Shown in pieces: positions 7,834 through 15,203 of a stretch of DNA of 56,565 nucleotides; the stretch's first letter is position 1, and each line of letters opens with the position of its first letter. The notes beneath the pieces were generated by a model. The model made no database searches. It was not told the DNA's origin and saw nothing but the letters and a program-made list of their open reading frames with translations. The position numbers were made by a program, and so were the translations under genes. The stretch covers positions 1-56,565 of the forward strand of contig CAKSJP010000014.1 in the NCBI GenBank assembly GCA_934463425.1, given 5' to 3'. Origin of the DNA: an uncultured Ruminococcus sp. GTDB lineage: Bacteria; Bacillota; Clostridia; Oscillospirales; Ruminococcaceae.

Positions 7834-10050
7834 TTACGGGAACATGCCATCCCAGAGCAGGTCTCCGTTGTGCTCCAGATTCAAGCCGGTCTCTTTTTCG
7901 TAATATGCCATATCCGCCAGAACGAAAACGCCGTTTCTTTCGCACAGAATGCCGGCTTCTGCCGCCTTGGAAAACGCATGCCGCCGCAGTGAAACAGTAT
8001 AGCGCTGCAGCTTTCGCTTGACCGAAAACTTTCCGGATTCCAGCTTTGCCAGAAGTGCTTTTGCTGTGTCGTCTGTAGGAATCACAACGCCGACTGTGTC
8101 CTCTCGAATGAACCGGAAATTTTCCGCATACGACCGAAACGGCAGATTGTCGATTCCCGTAACATCCCTGGCAATGGTATTGCTCCTGATCTCGTCCTTA
8201 TCGCAAAATGTGTAGAACTGCCGATAATAGGTCTCGATGCATTCCGGGTCGGCGATCTCCGGGCATTTCTGACGCGCCGATTCTGTAAACTGCACCCGTT
8301 GCTCCAGTGCACGGGGCACGCTCTCCTCGGTTTCAAAGACATAGACGTCACCCATTTCCAGTTTTCCCTCCCGGTTGCACCGTCCGGCAGACTGCAAAAT
8401 ATTGTCCAGCCCTGCCATCTGCCGGAATACTGCGGAAAAGTCAAGATCTACCCCGGCTTCCACCAGAGAGGTAGAAACCACTGTGATGGGTACACCCTTT
8501 TTCAGGTCTGCCCGGATCTCTGCAATCACACGAGAACGGTCTGCCGGTATCATGTCCGTGGAAAGGTGATATTTCTTCCCCGAAGCCTGCGCAAAGACTT
8601 CCCGTGCAGATTTGCGCCGATTGACAATAATCAAACTGCTGGGATAGGCAGAAGCCTTCTCCAGTACGTTGTCATAGTCCGTCGTCCCCAGAAAGTGAAA
8701 ACGACACTTCTGAAAAGCGTCAAAATCGGTGCGGTCAGTGATGAGCGGGCAAACCGGAATCCCCGGCAAATACCGCTGAAACAGCTCCGTATAATCCGGC
8801 ATCGTTGCAGACAGAAAGATGGCTTCGCTGTTCAGATAGCGGATCAGATAGCCGATACCGCGCAGACAGGGCTGGAGCAGTTCCACCGGAAGCAGGTGCA
8901 CCTCGTCAAACACGATCACAGCATCCGCCATATTGTGCAGCTTGCGCAGTCCAGTACCTTTATAATGGTAGAGGGACTGGAAAAACTGTACGCTTGTGGT
9001 AATGAGAAACGGCGCATCCCAATTCTCTGTGGCAGACTTTCGGCGCTGTGCCGCAGAAACTGTGTCATCTGCCTGCTCCTCCGGATCGGTATCATAAACA
9101 TAATTAGAATGATGCTGCAAAATGTCTGCATACTGTCCGAACTCCTGTTCAAATTGCTCGGCGGTCTGCTCAATGATGCTCGTATATGGTATCACATAGA
9201 TGATCCGCTTTTTTCCGGTATCTTTCAGCACCTTTTGCAGCGCGATCTTCAGGCTGCACAGCGTCTTTCCGCTGCCGGTGGGCATATTCAAAATAGAGAT
9301 GGGCGCGTCACTTTGCGCGGCATTCTGAAACGCCTGCTGCTGCAAACGCTGCCGTGCCTTTTGCAGAGGTGTTTCAGCCCGAAATCCGGAAAGCTTCTGG
9401 TTCAGCGCTTCCAGAACTCCGGCAAAGTCCGCAGACAGACCGCGTTGTTTCTGCGGACTGCAAAACTGCTCCGTGTCCAGGAAATCGGCATCTGTCAGGC
9501 AGGAAAAAACATATCGTGTAAAAAAGGCATACTGTTCCAGCATCTCCGTCTGGTCTTTTGCTCGGAGAAACTCCTGCATCATGGCGGCGGCATCCGGGAT
9601 CTCCAGAGATACATCCTCCCGATAGGCGCTGAAATCCCGTTCCCCGGTATAATCCGGCGCGCGCCCCAACCGATGATACAATGCAGTTCCGTCATAAGGA
9701 TACCCTCTGCCAGACTTCGTTCCGCCGTCCGGCAGTCCGGTATGATGCCCGGCAATGCAGTATTCCAGCATCCGGGCAACGCATTCCTCCATCCTGTTTT
9801 TCGGCATCTGATCCAGGGCGATCGCGCCGCAGGCGGAATGCTCGAACTTCGGCTTTCCGGTCATCAGCCGCCGCTGAAATGCCGGCGCATATTTTCCGAT
9901 GTCATGATAGCGTCCGGCAGCCCGGCAGATCTCCCGAAGTATTTCCTTCGAGAATGCACCCGCCATATCAGAGACATTGGTCAGGTGCTCCAGAACCGTC
10001 TGTTTCTCGCCGTCCTCCCGAATATGTGCATAATATTCCATTTTTTCCAC
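7834..10050 (-). CDS. cas3: Cas3 HD nuclease-helicase (type I-C)
   Basis: This 738-aa protein carries both Cas3 parts. The N-terminal HD nuclease shows H49-D50 in GRYHDIGKY. The superfamily 2 helicase has Walker A NMPTGSGKTL near 253-262, a DEVH box in VIVFDEVHLLP near 380, SATMP near 411 and the arginine-finger motif QSAGRCNREG near 552. After Cascade binds a target with a proper PAM, Cas3 is recruited and degrades the DNA. The gene has its own promoter and is separated from cas5c by 270 bp that hold the small RNA, so the nuclease and Cascade can be set at different levels. Confidence 0.97.
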   Translation of the reverse strand: MEKMEYYAHIREDGEKQTVLEHLTNVSDMAGAFSKEILREICRAAGRYHDIGKYAPAFQRRLMTGKPKFEHSACGAIALDQMPKNRMEECVARMLEYCIAGHHTGLPDGGTKSGRGYPYDGTALYHRLGRAPDYTGERDFSAYREDVSLEIPDAAAMMQEFLRAKDQTEMLEQYAFFTRYVFSCLTDADFLDTEQFCSPQKQRGLSADFAGVLEALNQKLSGFRAETPLQKARQRLQQQAFQNAAQSDAPISILNMPTGSGKTLCSLKIALQKVLKDTGKKRIIYVIPYTSIIEQTAEQFEQEFGQYADILQHHSNYVYDTDPEEQADDTVSAAQRRKSATENWDAPFLITTSVQFFQSLYHYKGTGLRKLHNMADAVIVFDEVHLLPVELLQPCLRGIGYLIRYLNSEAIFLSATMPDYTELFQRYLPGIPVCPLITDRTDFDAFQKCRFHFLGTTDYDNVLEKASAYPSSLIIVNRRKSAREVFAQASGKKYHLSTDMIPADRSRVIAEIRADLKKGVPITVVSTSLVEAGVDLDFSAVFRQMAGLDNILQSAGRCNREGKLEMGDVYVFETEESVPRALEQRVQFTESARQKCPEIADPECIETYYRQFYTFCDKDEIRSNTIARDVTGIDNLPFRSYAENFRFIREDTVGVVIPTDDTAKALLAKLESGKFSVKRKLQRYTVSLRRHAFSKAAEAGILCERNGVFVLADMAYYEKETGLNLEHNGDLLWDGMFP

Positions 10051-10073
10051 CTCGATATTATTTATATATTACA

Positions 10074-10102
10074 ATTATACCAGAAACGACATGAAAATTC
10101 AA
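10074..10102 (-). promoter_or_regulatory. cas3 promoter
   Basis: On the minus strand TTGAAT (10102-10097), a 17-nt spacer and TATAAT (10079-10074) lie 24 bp before the cas3 ATG. Upstream, around 10131-10148, are the short palindrome TTTCGACGAAA and a doubled TTCGAC, possible operator material. Confidence 0.7.
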
Positions 10103-10371
10103 CTGTAGTTTTTCATTTTTTCACCGCAAGTTTCGACGAAATTCGACAAAGCAGAAAAACGCGCCTGCCAGTTCTAAAAATAGGCAGCGTTGCAAAAACT
10201 TATGTGATGCTGTCTACGATTGTAAATTATATTTGAACGGACAGACGTGCGTCTCGCAGCTCTGCTATAATAGAGACAGTTCCAGATTGCAGGGCACATC
10301 AAAAAAACCGGCAAAAAAATCGACGGAATGTAACTCTTTTGTGGTGTTTACAAAAATCACCGAAATTGTTC
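10103..10371. other. Gene-free gap between cas3 and the membrane-protein genes
   Basis: No coding sequence is supported here. I see a TATAAT (10266-10271) without a clear -35 box but with the palindrome AGACG-TG-CGTCT (10243-10254) where one would be, which suggests a regulated rightward promoter. A bulged hairpin between AACGC near 10160 and GCGTT near 10190 may mark a transcript end. Nothing else is recognisable. Confidence 0.4.
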
Positions 10372-10401
10372 TTGTTTTTTTTTTTTTTTGTATGCTATAA
10401 T
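10372..10401 (+). promoter_or_regulatory. Promoter with a T15 spacer run
   Basis: TTGTTT (10372-10377) and TATAAT (10396-10401) are separated by 18 nt, most of which is part of an uninterrupted run of 15 T (10375-10389). Gain or loss of a T would alter the -35/-10 spacing. The 5' UTR to the ATG at 10453 would be about 45 nt. Confidence 0.6.
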
Positions 10402-10452
10402 GCAATAAAGCGTATAAAAATGCTTAAATTTATGGGCTGGGAGGATTTACAC

Positions 10453-11718
10453 ATGGCAAAAAAGGTAAAGATCCAGTATACGGCCGAACCGCCGCATACA
10501 GAGATCACAGCAGACGGAATGCAAATGGACACGTCCCGGATCGAGGGACGCCGACTGGAGGAATGGGCATATCCGTTTTTCATCCAGAAGGTGCAGTGGA
10601 ACGGCATCAGCGAGGAACTGAAAGCTTTCACCGGTACAGACGATGTGCACATTCAGTTTCAGGGGACTGAGGCAGAGATGCGCATCCTGCGGGATGCGGT
10701 AAAAAACACCCCCATGAAGGTGGCAGGAACAGACAACCGCGTTGTCATTCTCTACTGCCGGGACAACCTGACCACGCGCATCACTGTCAACGGTAAAATG
10801 TTCGACACATCGCGCATCCAGAACCGCAGCATTGAAGAATGGGTCGATCCCTTTCAGTTCCGGGATCTCCGCTGGGATGGTATTTTTCAGGAATTGGAAA
10901 ATGTGCTGGGCACAGACGAATATACCATCCAGTTCGCCGGCGAACAGGAGGATATGCGGGAACTGATGCAGCACTGTCCGGATACCGTGAGTCTCACCTT
11001 TAAGGCAGCAGAAACGGCAAAGCACATGCCGAAAGCAGGAAACCTGAAAATGCCTAACGTAACGGAAAACGAAAATCTCAAGGCAGCTGCCGGCGCTGCT
11101 GCCGATGCCGCTGTCAATGCCGCAAAAAAGCTGGACAGCAGCGTTTCCAATGCTGTCAGCAACATCCAGAACGCAGAAGGCTACCAAAAGCTCATGGCAA
11201 ATGAAAAGGTGCAGAAGGTCAAGAACAACAGCGTGATCCAAAAGATCGCCGGCTTCTGGAAGGGCTTAAACAAGATCGTGAAGTATGCCGTCGTGATCGG
11301 TCTCGTCGTTGTGATCCTGGTAATCGTTCTGGTCAGCTGCTTCGGCAGAGACAAGAGCATTATTGCAAAATCAGACGGTCAGCTGAGTGCGATACAGTGC
11401 CCGCACTCCTGCGAGGGCGGAAAATTCGGCTTCTTTGACATGAGCGAATTGAGCGATAATGTTAAAGGCTTAGGCTATTTGTATTTTAGAGCAAATGATT
11501 ATACCACTACCTATTTGCTGGAAGGCGAGGACGGTACGCAGTGTGAAACGATCGCCGGAGCAGGTTCTGCGGAAGGAGAAGCTTCTGGCTTTGATAGTGA
11601 CGCTAAAGTGCAGAGTGATGACGTTGACGGCGACGGCTATGTGACATTCACCATCAAGAAATTTGACGGCGAAGATTATGTAGAAGTATGCACTATCAAG
11701 GGAGAGGTGAAAGAATGA
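10453..11718 (+). CDS. Unrecognised membrane protein with duplicated N-terminal domain
   Basis: I do not recognise this 421-aa protein. Residues 17-83 and 109-172 are a tandem repeat (offset 92) sharing DTSRI, R-(L/I)-EEW, PF, W-(N/D)-GI, EL, GTD and IQF. An Ala-rich linker follows, then one TM segment at about 277-296 (YAVVIGLVVVILVIVLV) and a C-terminal domain of about 120 aa. There is no signal peptide, so the duplicated domain is probably cytoplasmic and the tail external. The ATG at 10453 has GGGAGG 8 nt upstream and follows the T15 promoter. The stop overlaps the next gene as ATGA, so the two are coupled. Function unknown; signal transmission across the membrane is only a guess. Confidence 0.85.
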   Translation: MAKKVKIQYTAEPPHTEITADGMQMDTSRIEGRRLEEWAYPFFIQKVQWNGISEELKAFTGTDDVHIQFQGTEAEMRILRDAVKNTPMKVAGTDNRVVILYCRDNLTTRITVNGKMFDTSRIQNRSIEEWVDPFQFRDLRWDGIFQELENVLGTDEYTIQFAGEQEDMRELMQHCPDTVSLTFKAAETAKHMPKAGNLKMPNVTENENLKAAAGAAADAAVNAAKKLDSSVSNAVSNIQNAEGYQKLMANEKVQKVKNNSVIQKIAGFWKGLNKIVKYAVVIGLVVVILVIVLVSCFGRDKSIIAKSDGQLSAIQCPHSCEGGKFGFFDMSELSDNVKGLGYLYFRANDYTTTYLLEGEDGTQCETIAGAGSAEGEASGFDSDAKVQSDDVDGDGYVTFTIKKFDGEDYVEVCTIKGEVKE

Positions 11719-12587
11719 TTTGTCCAAACTGCGGATTAGACTGCGAGGATAACCAGGACACCTGTCCCCTCTGCGGCTATTCCTTCACGGAAAACCCTGC
11801 TCCGGCTGATACACCTCAGCCGGAAGCAGCCGTACCACAGAGCACAGAGGCACCAACAGACACGGCTGTCCCTGTGCCGAAAAAGAAAAATACAGCGGTA
11901 ATTGTACTGGCGATTCTCGTTGCAGTGCTCGTACTGGCCGGAGCGGTAATGGCTGTGCTCCTGCTGCGTCCGAACGATAACGGCGAAAGCCAGACTGCGG
12001 CAGGCGTGCAGACAACGCTGACCACCACCACTACAGAAGCGACTACCACTGCAGAAACCACAACTGTCACGACCACAGAAGCCACCACGACCACACAAGC
12101 GACTACTACCACGACCGCTGCAACAGAAGCAGCTACAGAAGCAGCAGAAGCCGCACCACAGGTACTCAGCGGCAGCAGCTTCCGTGTGGAAAAGGGCACG
12201 GCTTTTTCCGGTGAGGTTTTCTGCATGGATGTCACATGGTTGGGGCAAAGCAAAAGCTATGTGGAAAACGCACTTGGCGCGTCGCTGTCCCTCGAAGACT
12301 GGCAGTGGTGGGGAAACGATCTGAAAGCGGCGTTTATCACCTACAACAACCTGGACATTGCACTGTTTTTCCAGAATGACATATTTGTCATGGCGTATTA
12401 TGACTGTAATTCCAGTGTATCGGATGACATTGCCGCCGCACAGGATTTTGTATTTTCCGATTATCCGGCTTCCTCCAACGGTGTCACCTTCGGCGAAGCA
12501 GGATACCTGGAGATCTATGAGGAAGTTTACGCAGAAACTGGTGAATATGTCACCCGGCAACGCTATGTCAGCTATGACATGTATTAA
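11715..12587 (+). CDS. Zinc-ribbon, single-TM protein with Thr-rich stalk (paralogue 1)
   Basis: This 290-aa protein has four parts. An N-terminal zinc ribbon (MICPNCGLDCED with a second CPLC pair) is followed by a Pro/Ala linker. One TM lies near 60-82. A Thr/Ala-rich stalk near 98-145 is followed by an ectodomain of about 140 aa. The ectodomain contains WLGQSKSYVENALG and repeated aromatic beta-strand-like segments. That pattern recalls BLIP/SmpA-like small beta folds, but I cannot assign it. The likely topology is a cytoplasmic zinc ribbon with the stalk and ectodomain outside. The first half is nearly identical to the gene at 12666, and the ectodomain is unrelated to it. Confidence 0.85.
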   Translation: MICPNCGLDCEDNQDTCPLCGYSFTENPAPADTPQPEAAVPQSTEAPTDTAVPVPKKKNTAVIVLAILVAVLVLAGAVMAVLLLRPNDNGESQTAAGVQTTLTTTTTEATTTAETTTVTTTEATTTTQATTTTTAATEAATEAAEAAPQVLSGSSFRVEKGTAFSGEVFCMDVTWLGQSKSYVENALGASLSLEDWQWWGNDLKAAFITYNNLDIALFFQNDIFVMAYYDCNSSVSDDIAAAQDFVFSDYPASSNGVTFGEAGYLEIYEEVYAETGEYVTRQRYVSYDMY

Positions 12588-12592
12588 GAAAC

Positions 12593-12641
12593 CTGTCTTT
12601 ACATATGCTCGAAAATCCACACATATTTCTTGTAAAGACAG
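12593..12641 (+). repeat. Inverted repeat between the two zinc-ribbon paralogues
   Basis: CTGTCTTTACA (12593-12603) and TGTAAAGACAG (12631-12641) are perfect 11-bp arms around a 27-nt loop. The loop holds further short pairing (TATG/CATA), so the stem may extend. No T-run follows. It lies between the stop of paralogue 1 and the ribosome binding site of paralogue 2, a place for attenuation, RNA processing or a regulator. Confidence 0.65.
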
Positions 12642-12665
12642 ATCCTAAAACGGAGGCGAAATGAA

Positions 12666-13589
12666 ATGATTTGTCCAAACTGCGGATTAGACTGCGAGGA
12701 TAGCCAGGACACCTGTCCCCTCTGCGGCTATTCCTTTGCGGAAAAAGAATCCCCTGCTCCGGCGGACATTCCTCAGCCGGAAGCAGCCGCACCACAGTAT
12801 GCGCCGACAGACACGGCAGCTGTGCCAAAAAAGAAAAACACGGCGGTAATTGTACTGGCAATTCTCGTTGCAGTGCTCGTGCTGGCCGGGGCGGCGATGG
12901 CTACGCTTCTGCTGATGCGCCACAATGACAACGGCGGCAGCCAGACTGCGGCAGGCGTGCAGACAACGCTGGCCACCACCACTACAGAAGCGACTACCGC
13001 CACAGAAGCCACAACTGCCGCGACCACAGAAGCCGCCACTACTACAGAAGCGACTGCCACCACGGCTGCTGCAACAGAAGCAGCCACCGAAGCGGCGGCT
13101 TCTGAAAGCGGCATCGACTACTTCTCCGCATATTACACCGGGTTGGAACTGACGAATGTCTCTAACGCAGACGGGTTCTACAAGGGCTATACGCTGTTCG
13201 ATATCAACCACGACGGCACACGGGAGTTTATCCTGAAAATGGGCAGCAGCGAAGCGGAAACCGTCTACAAGATCTGGACGATCTCCGGAAACCAGATCCT
13301 CTACTGCGGCGAAGCAGAAGGCTTTTCCTGCCATCTGGAAGAGTTTGAGGGCAACCTGTACACCATGCTGGGGCACACGCAGTATGAAGCCGCCACAAGG
13401 ATCTCCATGGACAGCAATTACAGCATCAGCGAACAGATTGTATATGAGCATAATCTGGATGATACTGAGGATTATTCCTGCTACGGCACAGATGTGGGCA
13501 TGTATGACATCTCTGACACTTCCCTGCTGCTGAAGCTGAGCACGGCTACCTTTGATGCAGGACACTACAGCTATCAGGAAGATTATTAA
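12666..13589 (+). CDS. Zinc-ribbon, single-TM protein with Thr-rich stalk (paralogue 2)
   Basis: This 307-aa protein has the same layout as its upstream neighbour. The zinc ribbon is MICPNCGLDCED/CPLC, the TM lies near 58-83, and a Thr/Ala stalk runs to about 145. The ectodomain differs: it starts SGIDYFSAYYTGLELTNV and contains FDINHDGTREFIL. The D-x-N-x-D-G spacing there resembles an EF-hand or dockerin-type calcium loop. The ATG has CGGAGGCG upstream. The gene ends 21 bp before a bidirectional terminator, closing the three-gene unit. Role unknown; an envelope sensor or binding protein would fit the layout. Confidence 0.85.
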   Translation: MICPNCGLDCEDSQDTCPLCGYSFAEKESPAPADIPQPEAAAPQYAPTDTAAVPKKKNTAVIVLAILVAVLVLAGAAMATLLLMRHNDNGGSQTAAGVQTTLATTTTEATTATEATTAATTEAATTTEATATTAAATEAATEAAASESGIDYFSAYYTGLELTNVSNADGFYKGYTLFDINHDGTREFILKMGSSEAETVYKIWTISGNQILYCGEAEGFSCHLEEFEGNLYTMLGHTQYEAATRISMDSNYSISEQIVYEHNLDDTEDYSCYGTDVGMYDISDTSLLLKLSTATFDAGHYSYQEDY

Positions 13590-13610
13590 GGCATTCCGGG
13601 CAATACGCAA

Positions 13611-13650
13611 AAAAAGATCGGGCAGCTTGCATTGGCTGTCCGATCTTTTT
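13611..13650. terminator. Bidirectional intrinsic terminator
   Basis: AAAAAGATCGGGCAGC and GCTGTCCGATCTTTTT form a 16-bp stem with one wobble around TTGCATTG. A T-run is present on both strands, serving the zinc-ribbon genes from the left and the convergent MATE gene from the right. Confidence 0.9.
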
Positions 13651-13655
13651 ATAGA

Positions 13656-15029
13656 TCACACCGTTTTCTTTGGATAACCTGCCCGGTTGACGCGGCGGCA
13701 AACAAGAACAAAGGAAACCAGGATCAGCACCGAGGTAATGACCCATGTAGTGGGAAATACCAGGTATAAGCTTCTCAGTGTCCGGAAATGAGCAAACACG
13801 GTGAAGATCCAGAGAATCCGCACAGCGCAGATTCCCAGCATGGTTTCCGCCGCCGGAAGTGAGGAGTACCCGAAACCACGCATGGTGCAGGCAGGGATCT
13901 CATAAAGAGAGCACATGGTCTGCAAGCTCAGAACGATGAGGATACGCTCACAGGCATAGCGAATTTCCGTGGGCGAGGAAGAGAACAATCCCGATGCCTG
14001 CGCACGAAGCAGCACTGTGGGGTAAATAATCAGACTGGAAAAGCCAACTGCCAGCACCAGACAGAGCCAGAAGATCTTCCGGCAGCGGCTGCGGTTTCCG
14101 GCGGCGTGGTTCTGGCTGATAAAGGTGGTGGCTGCCTGTCCAAAGGCGGTGTTGACATAATAGGCGATATACTCGAAGTTCATGGAGACCGCAGAACCGG
14201 CTGCGGCTGCGCTGCCGAAGGTATTGATCGCAGACTGAACAAAAATATTGGCAACACAAAAGACGGCAAACTGCAGCGCCGCAGGAATGCCGATACGCAA
14301 AATCTGTCCCAGACAGTGCCCATGAATCCGGCAGCGGCGGGGCGAAAAGCGAAGGTCGCCTTCTTCCCGGCAGAGCCAGAACAGGATAAACCCGGCGCTG
14401 ACTGCCGTAGCAATGTCTGTCGCCAGGGCAACGCCTACTACGCTCAGACGGCACACAATGACAAAGAACAGATTCAGCAGCACATTGACAACGCCGGAAA
14501 AGATCAGCGCGCCCAGTGGCCGGCGACTGTCCCCTTTGGCGCGGAGCACGGCAGAGCCGAAGTCATAGAGCATCAGAAATGGCGCACCGGCGAAGTAGAC
14601 ACGCAGATAGCGCACAGCAGAGTCCAGGATATCCGCCGGCGTATGGATCAGTTGCAGCAGCGGCTGTGCAGCAAACTGCCCGATCACGGCGAGCCCGATA
14701 CCGAAAAGCAGCGAAAATGCCATGGCGGTATGAACGGCTTCCGGAATCTCTTTTCGGTTTCCTGCGCCGATGCACCGGGCAATCAGCACATTTGCGCCCA
14801 CCGCAACGCCTGCCGACAGGCTGACGATCAGCGCGACGATCTCTCCGTTGGTTCCCACGGCTGCAAGCGCGTCCGGGTCGCCGAACTTTCCGGCAACGGC
14901 GGTATCTGCCGAGTTGAACAGCTGCTGCAAAATGCTGCTTGCGGCGATGGGCAGTGCAAACAGCAGAATGCTCCGCAGCAGCGAGCCACGCAGCATGTCC
15001 AGACTATGGCTCTTGGTATTTGCCCTCAT
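13656..15029 (-). CDS. MATE family efflux transporter
   Basis: This 457-aa protein has about 12 hydrophobic segments in two similar halves, as in MATE exporters, which expel cationic drugs or metabolites using Na+ or H+ gradients. The N-terminal half includes ILLFALPIAASSILQQLFN and ADTAVAGKFGDPDALAAVG, the classic MATE opening. The ATG at 15029 has GAGGAGA upstream; an earlier start would add a 32-aa tail that the family lacks. It is a single gene, divergent from the ABC-F gene. The substrate cannot be told from sequence. Confidence 0.93.
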   Translation of the reverse strand: MRANTKSHSLDMLRGSLLRSILLFALPIAASSILQQLFNSADTAVAGKFGDPDALAAVGTNGEIVALIVSLSAGVAVGANVLIARCIGAGNRKEIPEAVHTAMAFSLLFGIGLAVIGQFAAQPLLQLIHTPADILDSAVRYLRVYFAGAPFLMLYDFGSAVLRAKGDSRRPLGALIFSGVVNVLLNLFFVIVCRLSVVGVALATDIATAVSAGFILFWLCREEGDLRFSPRRCRIHGHCLGQILRIGIPAALQFAVFCVANIFVQSAINTFGSAAAAGSAVSMNFEYIAYYVNTAFGQAATTFISQNHAAGNRSRCRKIFWLCLVLAVGFSSLIIYPTVLLRAQASGLFSSSPTEIRYACERILIVLSLQTMCSLYEIPACTMRGFGYSSLPAAETMLGICAVRILWIFTVFAHFRTLRSLYLVFPTTWVITSVLILVSFVLVCRRVNRAGYPKKTV

Positions 15030-15139
15030 AAAACGTCTCTCCTCTGAATTGATGCTAAAACAGTATATCACAGTACCATAAAATAAAAAAGCGGATATTT
15101 TATAAGTTGTATGTCCAAAAAACATCCTGCCCCACTGTC

Positions 15140-15168
15140 TTGAAAAAGATGCCGGAATATGCTATACT
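15140..15168 (+). promoter_or_regulatory. Promoter of the ABC-F gene
   Basis: TTGAAA (15140-15145), a 17-nt spacer and TATACT (15163-15168) precede the ATG at 15204. AAGGAG lies 11 nt before the ATG. Confidence 0.75.
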
Positions 15169-15203
15169 AAGAATAATTTTATGAGCAAGGAGCAAATGGA
15201 ACG

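Noticed and set aside
10097..10130. Possible second target of the mini-crRNA near the cas3 promoter (TTC then ATTTTTT at 10112-10121; also ATTTTC on the minus strand near -35)
   Set aside because: Only five to six seed bases match, all in T-rich low-complexity sequence, and the longer match fails. It is much weaker than the cas5c promoter site, so I do not claim it.
8299..10236. A 645-codon open frame on the plus strand opposite cas3
   Set aside because: It is an antisense shadow of a well-supported cas3 gene; its protein has no recognisable domain and it runs through the cas3 promoter.
12666..13589. Dockerin domain in the second zinc-ribbon paralogue
   Set aside because: Only one calcium-loop-like stretch is present; dockerins need two in tandem with defined spacing.
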